Shown piece after piece: positions 56,272-64,000 of a DNA stretch of 64,000 nucleotides. How positions within the stretch are numbered: position 1 is the first letter of the stretch; the number at the start of each line of letters is the position of its first letter. Made by a program: the position numbers and the translations under genes. Below the pieces are notes generated by a model that saw only the letters and a list, made by a program, of their open reading frames with translations, made no database searches and was not told the origin of the DNA. The stretch is from Streptomyces seoulensis (GTDB lineage: Bacteria > Actinomycetota > Actinomycetes > Streptomycetales > Streptomycetaceae): assembly GCF_004328625.1 (NCBI RefSeq), contig NZ_CP032229.1, positions 4,898,001 to 4,962,000 of the forward strand, in the 5' to 3' direction.

Positions 56272-58326
56272 TCACACCGTGGCGGTCGCCGGGTCGCTCG
56301 TGCTGGGGGCGCCCGTCTCGACGTGTCCGGCGAAGCGGCGTACGAAGGCGGAGTCGGTGCTCGCGGTGACCGTCACGTCGTACCAGCGGTTCCCCGCGGC
56401 CACGCCCCAGCCCTTGACGACGCGGGAGGCGCCGGGCTCGACGGTGTACGTGTAGTGCTGGGCCGGGGCGTAGGCGTCGGTGGCGGTGAAGGTGACGGCG
56501 GCGCTGCCCGCGTTGGCGAAGGTGAGGGTGACCTGTCCGGCGGAGTTGTCGTGCCGGGCGGTGACCTCGGGGCCGACGGCGGAGTTGGTGCCGGCCTGGC
56601 GGCGCAGGAAGCCGTTGAGGCCGGACACGGAGAAGTCGTAACGGGTGCCCGGCAGCGCCCAGCTGTCGGTCAGGCTCTTGCCCGCCTCGACGGTGTACGG
56701 CCAGGGGCCGTCGGTGCGGGTGGCCGAGGTGACGTGGAACGCGGCCCCGGCGGCACCCAGCGCGGCGAACGTGAACTGCATCCGCCCGCCGACCCCCTTG
56801 GTGTCCACGGCCAGGTCGTACGGCAGCGCCCGCGCGCTCCGCGTCCCGCGCTCCTGCTTGGGCAGCGCGCCGGCGGCCGGGGGCTTGGGCACGTAGTTGC
56901 CGGGGTTGGCGTGGTTCGGCGGCCGGTACCCGCTGGTGTCGGGCAGGCCGGGCGCGGCGGAGTTGCCCCGGGAGAAGTCGAAGGCCGAGGTGAGGTCACC
57001 GCACACCGCGCGCCGCCAGGGTGAGACATGGGGGTTGCGCACCCCGAACCGCTTCTCGATGAACTGCACGATCGAGGTGTGGTCGAAGGTCTGCGAACAG
57101 ACCCAACCCCCGGTGCTCCAGGGCGAGATGACCAGCATGGGCACGCGCGGGCCGAGCCCGTACGGCCCTGCCGCGTACCCGGCCGAGCCGCCGTACAGCT
57201 CGCTCGTCACATCGGCGGTGGACAGCCCGCGCGCGGCGGAGGAGGGCGGGAAGGGCGGGACGACGTGGTCGAAGAAGCCGTCGTTCTCGTCGTAGGTCAG
57301 CAGCAGCGCGGTACGGCTCCAGACGTCCGGGTTGGAGGTGAGCGCGTCCAGGACCTGGGAGATGTACCAGGCGCCGTAGTTGGCGGGCCAGTTGGGGTGC
57401 TCGCTGAAGGCTTCGGGGGCGGCGATCCAGGAGACCTGGGGGAGGGTTCCGGCGGTCACGTCGGCGCGCAGGCGGTCGAAGTAGCCGTCGCCGCTCGTCG
57501 CCCTGGTGCCGGTGCGGGCCCGGTCGTAGAGGGGGTCGCCGGGCTTGGCGTCGCGGTACTGGTTGAAGAACAGCAGTGAGTTGTCACCGTAGTTGCCGAT
57601 GAACGCGTCGCCGGTCCAGCCCCAGCCGCCCGCCGCGTCCAGCCCGGTGCCGGTGTCCTGGTACACCTTCCAGGAAACGCCCGCCTGCTGGAGGATCTCC
57701 GGGAACGTGGTCCAGGAATACCCGGTTTCCTCATTCCCGAGCACCGGCCCGCCGCCCTTGCCGTCGTTACCGGAATAACCGGTGTACATGTAGTAACGGT
57801 TCGGGTCGGTGGAACTCAGCATCGAGCAGTGGTACGCGTCGCAGACGGTGAACGCGTCCGCCAGCGCGTAATGGTACGGAATGTCCGCACGGGTCAGGTA
57901 AGCCATCGTCGTCGTGGACTTGGCGGGAATCCACTTGTCGTAGAGACCCCCGTCGAACGCCGCGTGCGTGCCCGCCCAGCTGTGGTCCAGATCCTGGATG
58001 AACTGCATCCCGAGCCGGTCGGCGTCCGGCCGGAACGGCAGCGTCTCGCGCCCCGACCCGTCGGCCTGGTGGAACACGCTCTTCCCCGACGGCAGCCCGA
58101 GCGGCCGTGGGTCCCCGAACCCCCGCACCCCCCGCAGCGTGCCGAAGTAGTGGTCGAACGACCGGTTCTCCTGCATCAGCACGACGACATGCTCGACATC
58201 GGCGAGCGTCCCCGTCCCCACCGCGGGCCCGATGCTCGCGGCCCGCGCGATCCCCTCGGACAACCGCGTGGCAGCCGCGCTCCCCGCGGCAATCTGCAAA
58301 AACCTGCGACGACTGACATCGGGCAC
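56272..58326 (-). CDS. Tat-exported phosphocholine-type phospholipase C
   Basis: The 684-residue enzyme has a twin-arginine signal (SRRRFLQ at 5-11), the phosphoesterase domain (about 40-450) with VVVLMQENRSFDHYFG, DLDHSW, SSTDPNR and YDENDGFFDHVVPP for metal and substrate binding, and two C-terminal DUF756-like beta domains (about 495-670). Such enzymes hydrolyse phosphatidylcholine or sphingomyelin and are phosphate-scavenging in soil bacteria. No PHO box was identified. Confidence 0.95.
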   Translation of the reverse strand: MPDVSRRRFLQIAAGSAAATRLSEGIARAASIGPAVGTGTLADVEHVVVLMQENRSFDHYFGTLRGVRGFGDPRPLGLPSGKSVFHQADGSGRETLPFRPDADRLGMQFIQDLDHSWAGTHAAFDGGLYDKWIPAKSTTTMAYLTRADIPYHYALADAFTVCDAYHCSMLSSTDPNRYYMYTGYSGNDGKGGGPVLGNEETGYSWTTFPEILQQAGVSWKVYQDTGTGLDAAGGWGWTGDAFIGNYGDNSLLFFNQYRDAKPGDPLYDRARTGTRATSGDGYFDRLRADVTAGTLPQVSWIAAPEAFSEHPNWPANYGAWYISQVLDALTSNPDVWSRTALLLTYDENDGFFDHVVPPFPPSSAARGLSTADVTSELYGGSAGYAAGPYGLGPRVPMLVISPWSTGGWVCSQTFDHTSIVQFIEKRFGVRNPHVSPWRRAVCGDLTSAFDFSRGNSAAPGLPDTSGYRPPNHANPGNYVPKPPAAGALPKQERGTRSARALPYDLAVDTKGVGGRMQFTFAALGAAGAAFHVTSATRTDGPWPYTVEAGKSLTDSWALPGTRYDFSVSGLNGFLRRQAGTNSAVGPEVTARHDNSAGQVTLTFANAGSAAVTFTATDAYAPAQHYTYTVEPGASRVVKGWGVAAGNRWYDVTVTASTDSAFVRRFAGHVETGAPSTSDPATATV

Positions 58327-58502
58327 GGAATATTCTCCTCGAATTCACATACCGTTCTCGGGCGGGGGTTTTGCGAATTGCCGCGAGCGCTGAACAGTGC
58401 AACGCAGCCCTTCTCGCATTGTCAATGGGTGCCCCCGAATTGACGTCTCTTTCAGCTCTCCCACGACTTCCTGGAACCCACCTGCTCCATACGCCGGATC
58501 TC

Positions 58503-58866
58503 CCGCTCCGCCGCGTCCAGATGCATGAGCTGCACGGCCTGCTGACCGAGATCCATCCGTCTCCGGAACGGGTCCTGGGACCGCGGTTGCAGCGCCCTGC
58601 CGTCCTGACCTTGCTGGAGCGGTTCGGCTCACCGGCAAAGATGCGCAAGGCGGGCCGTCAGCGGCTGGTCACGCTGCTGCGGCCGAAAGCGGCTGGTCGA
58701 GGAGATCTTCGCCGCCCTGGCCGACCCGACATCGCGGGCCTACGACGACAAGAAGATCGCCCAGGGACGGCACCACACCCATGCCCTGCTCTGCCTCGCG
58801 GGACGACGGGCCGATGTCCTGTTCGCGATGGTCCGCGACGGCACCTCCTACGAACCGCAGCCGTCG
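58503..58866 (+). pseudogene. IS110-family transposase remnant
   Basis: A first piece in frame 58503-58690 reads like the helix-hairpin region of IS110 transposases (LERFGSPAKMRKAGRQRLVTLLRPKA). After a frameshift near 58690 the frame LVEEIFAAL continues (58693-58720), then it jumps straight to the C-terminal signature YDDKKIAQGRHHTHALLCLAGRRADVLFAMVRDG (58742-58850). The N-terminal DEDD catalytic part and the Ser domain are gone. The gene is dead. Confidence 0.75.
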
Positions 58867-58872
58867 ACCCAG

Positions 58873-59148
58873 TCACCTGACCTGCGGGTCCGTGAGGAGA
58901 ACGACTCGATCGGCCTTGACATCGAAGCCAAGCACCGGATGGCCGTAGTCGCCCTCCGCGTCCATCAGCACCGGCTTGCCCAGCCGCTGTCCGACCTCCC
59001 GAAGGAACCCGCAGAGCACCTCGAGTCGCTCCTGGCCCTGCAACTCCCGCAGGTCGATGTCGAAGTCGACTTCATCGGCAGCATGGAAACGGAAGACCGC
59101 CAACACATCGGCAGTCGGCCAGACCCGCAGGTCAGGGCAACTCCACAC
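58873..59148 (-). CDS. Small hypothetical protein between inverted repeats
   Basis: The 91-residue frame starts at GTG 59148 and reads like a folded cytosolic protein (DFDIDLRELQGQERLEVLCGFL, then PVLGFDVKADRVVLL). Family unknown. A 14-bp inverted repeat covers its first and last codons (58877-58890 and 59122-59135), and an IS110 remnant abuts its 3' end, so the ends may not be original. No convincing ribosome site precedes it. Confidence 0.55.
   Translation of the reverse strand: MWSCPDLRVWPTADVLAVFRFHAADEVDFDIDLRELQGQERLEVLCGFLREVGQRLGKPVLMDAEGDYGHPVLGFDVKADRVVLLTDPQVR
58877..59135. repeat. 14-bp perfect inverted repeat flanking 231 bases
   Basis: CTGACCTGCGGGTC at 58877-58890 and its exact complement at 59122-59135. 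No target-site duplication was seen at the outer edges. Confidence 0.6.
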
Positions 59149-59151
59149 AGC

Positions 59152-59180
59152 AAAAATCCCTCCCGAGGGGAGGGATTTTT
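59152..59180. terminator. Bidirectional intrinsic terminator, 13-bp stem with A and T tracts
   Basis: AAAAATCCCTCCC (59152-59164), GAG loop, and the exact complement to 59180. The A/T tracts on both sides make it functional in either direction. It ends the murA-like gene on the minus strand. Confidence 0.92.
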
Positions 59181-59191
59181 GAAGGCGGCGC

Positions 59192-60721
59192 TCAGATGTC
59201 CCGGAAGATCTCGATCTGCGCCCCGATCGAATTCAACCGCTCCGCCAGATCCTCGTACCCCCGGTTGATGACGTACACGTTGCGGAGGACCGACGTGCCC
59301 TCGGCGGCCATCATGGCGAGCAGGACGACGACGGCGGGGCGGAGGGCGGGGGGGCACATCATCTCGGCGGCGCGCCAGCGGGTGGGGCCTTCGACCAACA
59401 CGCGGTGCGGGTCGAGGAGTTGGAGGCGGCCGCCGAGGCGGTTGAGGTCGGTGAGGTAGATGGCGCGGTTGTCGTAGACCCAGTCGTGGATGAGGGTCTG
59501 GCCCTGGGCGACGGCGGCGATGGCCGCGAAGAAGGGGACGTTGTCGATGTTGAGACCGGGGAACGGCATCGGGTGGATCTTGTCGATCGGCGCCTCCAGC
59601 TTGGAGGGGCGGACCGTGAGGTCGACCAGGCGGGTGCGGCCGTTGTCCGCGAAGTACTCGCGGCTGCGGTCGTGGTCGAGCCCCATCTCCTCCAGGACCG
59701 CCAGCTCGATCTCCAGGAACTCGATCGGCACCCGGCGCACCGTCAGCTCCGACTCCGTCACCACGGCCGCCGCGACCAGGCTCATCGCCTCGACCGGGTC
59801 CTCCGAGGGGGAGTAGTCGACATCGATGTCGATGTTCGGCACGCCGTGCACGGTGAGCGTGGTGGTGCCGATGCCCTCGACCCGTACGCCCAGGGCCTCC
59901 AGGAAGAAGCAGAGGTCCTGGACCATGTAGTTCGAGGACGCGTTGCGGATGACGGTCACGCCGTCGTGGCGGGCCGCCGCCAGCAGCGCGTTCTCCGTCA
60001 CGGTGTCGCCGCGCTCGGTCAGTACGATCGGGCGGTCCGGGCGGACCGTGCGGTCCACCACGGCGTGGTACTGGCCCTCGGTCGCCGCGATGTCCAGGCC
60101 GAACCGGCGCAGCGCGATCATGTGCGGCTCGATCGTGCGGGTACCGAGGTCGCAGCCGCCCGCGTACGGCAGCATGAAGCGGTCCATACGGTGCAGCAGC
60201 GGGCCGAGGAACATGATGATCGAGCGGGTGCGGACGGCCGCCTCCGCGTCGATCGCGTCCATCTCCAGCTCGGCCGGCGGGACCAGCTCCAGGTCCACGC
60301 CGTCGTTGATCCAGCGGGTGCGCACGCCGATGGAGTTCAGGACCTCCAGCAGGCGGTACACCTCCTCGATCCGCGCGACCCGGCGCAGCACCGTACGCCC
60401 CTTGTTGAGCAGGGACGCGCACAGCAGTGCCACGCACGCGTTCTTGCTCGTCTTGACGTCGATGGCGCCGGACAGCCGGCGGCCGCCGACGACCCGCAGG
60501 TGCATCGGACCCGCGTAGCCCAGCGACACGATCTCGCTGTCCAGGGCTTCACCGATCCGGGCGATCATCTCAAGGCTGATGTTCTGGTTGCCGCGCTCGA
60601 TGCGGTTGACCGCGCTCTGGCTGGTGCCGAGCGCGTCCGCGAGCTGCGCCTGAGTCCAGCCACGGTGCTGCCGGGCGTCACGGATGAGCTTGCCGATGCG
60701 TACGAGGTAGTCGTCTGACAT
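59192..60721 (-). CDS. XRE helix-turn-helix fused to UDP-GlcNAc 1-carboxyvinyltransferase (MurA-like)
   Basis: The 509-residue protein begins with an XRE DNA-binding domain (about 8-66; TQAQLADALGTSQSAVNRIERGN) and continues as a whole EPSP-synthase-fold MurA (about 72-509). MurA landmarks are Lys93-Asn94 in TSKNA and the catalytic Cys190 in GGCDLG; the LRP stretch with the essential Arg lies near 440. MurA makes the first committed peptidoglycan precursor, from UDP-GlcNAc and PEP. The HTH suggests the enzyme or its substrate state also controls transcription. The region around the catalytic Asp (FPGLNIDN) differs from usual FPTDM, so activity needs proof. Confidence 0.9.
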   Translation of the reverse strand: MSDDYLVRIGKLIRDARQHRGWTQAQLADALGTSQSAVNRIERGNQNISLEMIARIGEALDSEIVSLGYAGPMHLRVVGGRRLSGAIDVKTSKNACVALLCASLLNKGRTVLRRVARIEEVYRLLEVLNSIGVRTRWINDGVDLELVPPAELEMDAIDAEAAVRTRSIIMFLGPLLHRMDRFMLPYAGGCDLGTRTIEPHMIALRRFGLDIAATEGQYHAVVDRTVRPDRPIVLTERGDTVTENALLAAARHDGVTVIRNASSNYMVQDLCFFLEALGVRVEGIGTTTLTVHGVPNIDIDVDYSPSEDPVEAMSLVAAAVVTESELTVRRVPIEFLEIELAVLEEMGLDHDRSREYFADNGRTRLVDLTVRPSKLEAPIDKIHPMPFPGLNIDNVPFFAAIAAVAQGQTLIHDWVYDNRAIYLTDLNRLGGRLQLLDPHRVLVEGPTRWRAAEMMCPPALRPAVVVLLAMMAAEGTSVLRNVYVINRGYEDLAERLNSIGAQIEIFRDI

Positions 60722-60806
60722 GAGGTTGAGGCTATCTCAGATATGAGATCGCGCCTCCCGGGGGGTCCGTTCGGGTGACGCGAGGTCAGCGGCCCCCCGG
60801 TGGCGG

Positions 60807-61004
60807 TCAGCGCTTCTTGGTCGTGGTCTTGCGCCAGCCGAACGGGCCGGGCAGGTCCATCGAGGTCGTACGGCGTCCGGTGCTGCTGTGGGTGTGACGG
60901 GGGCCGTGCTTGCCACCGCCGGTCGTGATGGACCAGGAGTGACGGTTGATGTTCAGCCGCACGCCGGGAAGGATGCGGAAGCTCTTGCGGAACGTCAGAC
61001 CCAT
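60807..61004 (-). CDS. DUF4236-like small protein
   Basis: The 65-residue basic protein starts GLTFRKSFRILPGVRLNINRH, matching the DUF4236 pattern (FRKSFK-PGVRLN-S). It lies 85 bases after the murA-like start in the same direction. Function unknown. Confidence 0.75.
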   Translation of the reverse strand: MGLTFRKSFRILPGVRLNINRHSWSITTGGGKHGPRHTHSSTGRRTTSMDLPGPFGWRKTTTKKR

Positions 61005-61083
61005 GGCTGTCTCCTTAAGACTGTCGGCGCCTCTGAGGGGCGCTCAACTCGGATACCCCCATATGGCTTACTGAGGCCGCCCC

Positions 61084-61560
61084 TCACCGCTCTCGCCTGC
61101 GCTCTTTCCGGCGCAGTGCCCGGCGCTGCCTCCCCGGGAGGGTTTGCGCCAGTTCGCCCACTTCGCACAGCACGTGGCCCTCGCCGGCCCGGCACCACCA
61201 CACGGCCCGCTCGTCCGCTCCGGCGTGCGCGTGCACCCCGGTGCGATGCTCCAGGCACACCGGCCACACCTGCCACAGCACGCCCAGGACTGTCTCCTGG
61301 GCCGCCTCGGCCACGCCGGCGGCGTCGGGGTCCTGCACGCTGTCGTGCCAACGGTCGTCGGGCAGCGCCGCGTGGTACTGGTCCGGGATGTCCTCGTCGT
61401 CCGACGGCGTGCACATCAGCCGCATCGGCCCGGCCTCCGGCAGCGTCGCCGCCAGGTCCCGGTTGACGGCGCCGAGCGCGGCCGCGAGGTCGGGGCGGGC
61501 ATCCAGGTCGACGGGGTACGCGCCGTAGACGGAGTCCAGCCGGTGCGAGAAGTCGCTCAT
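61084..61560 (-). CDS. Hypothetical protein
   Basis: The 158-residue protein has no signal or TM segment. It is acidic up to about residue 140 and then ends in a very basic tail (RRALRRKERRRE). The middle (GVLWQVWPVCLEHRTGVHAH, then WWCRAGEGHVLCEVGELA) has two Cys and two His that could bind metal. No family was recognised. Confidence 0.7.
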   Translation of the reverse strand: MSDFSHRLDSVYGAYPVDLDARPDLAAALGAVNRDLAATLPEAGPMRLMCTPSDDEDIPDQYHAALPDDRWHDSVQDPDAAGVAEAAQETVLGVLWQVWPVCLEHRTGVHAHAGADERAVWWCRAGEGHVLCEVGELAQTLPGRQRRALRRKERRRER

Positions 61561-61646
61561 CCGGTGATCGTCCCAGCAGCGAGCCCCTGCACGCCTCCCG
61601 GTTCCGGGTGTGGCGGGGGCGCCACGGAAAGTGCGCCGAGACAGGA

Positions 61647-62576
61647 TCAGACGGTGAGGACGAGCTTGCCCTGGAGGTGGCCGGTGTCGAGCAGCCGGTG
61701 TGCGTCGGTGACGTGGTCGAAGGGGAACGTCTTGTGCACGTGGGCCCGGAGCCTGCCCTGTTCGACGAGTTCTACGAGACCGCGCAGGGCGGTCGGATCG
61801 GGTGCGACCGCGATGCCGCTGAAGCGCATGCCGGCCGCCTGGTACCTGGCGATGAGGGCCGAATCCTCCTCGGCGACCGCCGTCACCAGGTGACCGCCGG
61901 GGCGGAGTACGTCGAGCGACCGCTCGACGGTGTCGCCGCCGATCGTGTCGAGCACGACGTCGACGTCGCGGACCGCCCCGGTGAAGTCGACCGCCGTGTA
62001 GTCGATCACCTCGTCGGCGCCGAACCCCTCGACGAACCTCCGCTTGCCTTCGCCGGCGGTGGTGATCACGTACGCGCCGAGCGCCTTCGCGATCTGGATC
62101 GCGACGTGGCCGACCCCGCCACCACCGCCGTGGACCAGGACGCGGTCGCCCTCCTTCACGCCGGCGATGTCGACGAGGCCCTGCCACGCCGTGAGCCCGA
62201 CGACCGGCAGCGCCGACGCCTCGACGTGCGAGAGCGACGCCGGCTTGCGTGCCAGGTGCAACGCCGGCGCCGCCACGAACTCGGCGTACGCGTTCGCCGC
62301 CCGGGGGAACAGCGGCATTCCGAACACCTCGTCGCCGGGCTTGAACTGCCATGTCTTCGGCGCTTCCTCGACCACGCCGCTGATGTCCCAGCCCAGAACG
62401 AACGGCGGCCGGCCGATCAGCGGGAACTCGCCGGCGCGCAGGCGCGCCTCCAGCGGGTTCAATCCGATCGCCTTGACGCGGACGAGGACCTCGGTCGGAA
62501 GGGGCTGGGGCTCGGGCGCGTCCACGATGGTGAGCACCTCGGGGCCGCCGAGCGTCTGCTGGGTGATGACTCGCAT
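61647..62576 (-). CDS. NADP-dependent quinone oxidoreductase-like protein (MDR family)
   Basis: The 309-residue zinc-free MDR protein has the GroES-like half (IGLNPLEARLRAGEFP; LGWDISGVVEEAP) and the cofactor motif HGGGGGVGHVAIQIA (about 149-163). It is similar in layout to the quinone reductase at 25.0 kb, so the window holds two paralogues each paired with its own divergent regulator. Confidence 0.9.
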   Translation of the reverse strand: MRVITQQTLGGPEVLTIVDAPEPQPLPTEVLVRVKAIGLNPLEARLRAGEFPLIGRPPFVLGWDISGVVEEAPKTWQFKPGDEVFGMPLFPRAANAYAEFVAAPALHLARKPASLSHVEASALPVVGLTAWQGLVDIAGVKEGDRVLVHGGGGGVGHVAIQIAKALGAYVITTAGEGKRRFVEGFGADEVIDYTAVDFTGAVRDVDVVLDTIGGDTVERSLDVLRPGGHLVTAVAEEDSALIARYQAAGMRFSGIAVAPDPTALRGLVELVEQGRLRAHVHKTFPFDHVTDAHRLLDTGHLQGKLVLTV

Positions 62577-62642
62577 GACTCTCCTGGCTCTGGAACTGGA
62601 AGGGGAGGAGACCCAGGCTAGGAATCCGACAGGAACCAGCAG

Positions 62643-62670
62643 GTACCTTCGGCGCGAGTACCTTTGGCGC
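62643..62670. promoter_or_regulatory. Direct repeats GTACCTTYGGCGC, candidate HxlR operator
   Basis: Two 13-bp copies (62643-62655 and 62658-62670), differing at one base and 15 bases apart, lie right at the hxlR start and 67 bases from the divergent oxidoreductase start. Confidence 0.65.
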
Positions 62671-62671
62671 C

Positions 62672-63085
62672 ATGAGCGGTTTCGACTCCGGGGATTGCTT
62701 TCTCGCCGACTGCCCGGCGCGTCTCGCGGTCGAGCTGATCGCCGACAAGTGGACGGTGGTCGTGCTCTACGGCCTCAGCAGGGGCCCGGTGCGCCATGGC
62801 CGGCTGATCGAGCTGATCGGCGGCGTCTCCCGCAAGGTGCTCACCCAGACGCTTCGACGGCTCCAGGCGCACGGACTCGTCCGCCGCCATGCCTACGCCG
62901 AGGTGCCGCCCCGCGTCGAGTACGAGCTCACCCCGCTCGGGGCGACACTGATCGGTCCGATCCACACGCTGACCGAGTGGGCGAGGGCGAACGGCGACGC
63001 GGTGCTCGACGCGCTGGACGCCGGCCCCGAGGGCGAGACAGGTCACCCCCTGTCCGGGCATGACCATCCAGCCCCCATGTACTAG
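62672..63085 (+). CDS. HxlR family transcriptional regulator
   Basis: The 137-residue protein has the HxlR winged helix (LIADKWTVVVLYGLSRGPVRHGRL, VSRKVLTQTLRRLQAHGLVRR) and two Cys near the start (CFLADCP) that could sense oxidants or electrophiles. It has no ribosome site, as the repeats overlap that place, so it may be leaderless. Divergent partner of the quinone reductase gene. Confidence 0.92.
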   Translation: MSGFDSGDCFLADCPARLAVELIADKWTVVVLYGLSRGPVRHGRLIELIGGVSRKVLTQTLRRLQAHGLVRRHAYAEVPPRVEYELTPLGATLIGPIHTLTEWARANGDAVLDALDAGPEGETGHPLSGHDHPAPMY

Positions 63086-63088
63086 AGT

Positions 63089-63106
63089 TATCTCGACATC
63101 GAGATA
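63089..63106. promoter_or_regulatory. Perfect palindrome TATCTCGA-CA-TCGAGATA upstream of aconitase
   Basis: Two 8-bp arms around a 2-base centre, four bases after the hxlR stop. Probably the operator for a regulator of the aconitase gene; the protein is unknown. Confidence 0.7.
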
Positions 63107-63148
63107 TCTGCCGAGGCGCACCGCGGCAGTCACGCCGGTAAGGGTTAC

Positions 63149-63167
63149 CTAACTTAGCCTTACCTTA
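63149..63167 (-). promoter_or_regulatory. Iron-box-like site upstream of aconitase
   Basis: The minus strand matches the IdeR/DmdR consensus TTAGGTTAGGCTAACCTAA at 14 of 19 positions. Aconitase has a 4Fe-4S cluster, so iron control is plausible. Confidence 0.5.
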
Positions 63168-63233
63168 GCGGATCGCTGGACCGGCGTGGCGGCAGGATGC
63201 GGTGGAACGCGCACATCAATGAAGGAGACTGTC

Positions 63234-64000
<767 letters not shown>

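Overview
The window is chromosomal DNA from a high-GC actinomycete, almost certainly a Streptomyces. The evidence is strong third-position GC bias, GTG and TTG starts, rare TTA codons of the bldA type, Streptomyces-restricted families (DUF397 with an XRE/DUF5753 regulator and an RsbW-like ATPase, SepF-like proteins), and methylmalonyl-CoA mutase genes. No rRNA, tRNA or CRISPR array was seen. The assignment rests on reading the proteins; no database search was run.

Left edge (1-10.4 kb): the 3' end of a modular type I polyketide synthase. It holds the last module (KS tail, malonyl-type AT, DH, B-type KR, ACP) and a thioesterase, closed by a strong hairpin. Next come an MFS exporter behind a consensus promoter and a run of ~34-bp direct repeats, a HelD/HelR-type RNA polymerase-associated ATPase, and an orphan LuxR-type regulator. 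The exporter and the regulator each carry a TTA codon near the start. This looks like the border of an antibiotic gene cluster with export, self-protection and regulation.

10.4-33 kb: mixed accessory and housekeeping genes. They include secreted proteins (a PVT-repeat protein and a fasciclin protein), two GNAT acetyltransferases, an SDR gene with an internal deletion, and a three-gene operon that looks like a type VII secretion substrate with helper and lipoprotein (14.3-17.8 kb). A second, shortened UvrB follows. Then there are several small regulator/target pairs facing each other across operator-like palindromes (TetR/DUF1772, PadR/NTF2-like, GlxA/quinone reductase, XRE/SDR), a WhiJ-type triad, a HIT-like protein, a P450, a Nudix protein and a lipoprotein.

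33-42 kb: a meaB-mutB-mutA operon (methylmalonyl-CoA mutase and its GTPase chaperone), a SepF paralogue, a translationally coupled ATPase plus MazG-like pyrophosphohydrolase, a DUF6099-like gene with a TTA codon, and an F420-dependent oxidoreductase.

42-52.6 kb: an RNA-repair island. Hen1 and Pnkp overlap by four bases and converge on an operon of a NAD-kinase-like protein and a cytosolic SPFH/band-7 protein, whose upstream region carries two 21-bp palindromic repeats. Beside it lies an arginine deiminase cluster (deiminase, ornithine carbamoyltransferase, APC permease) without a carbamate kinase gene in the window.

52.6-64 kb: PaaX regulator, small secreted and membrane proteins, a second F420-dependent enzyme, a Tat-exported phospholipase C, IS110 debris beside a small gene flanked by 14-bp inverted repeats, an XRE-MurA fusion protein, an HxlR/quinone-reductase pair, and the first 255 codons of aconitase (cut by the window end) behind a palindrome and an iron-box-like site.
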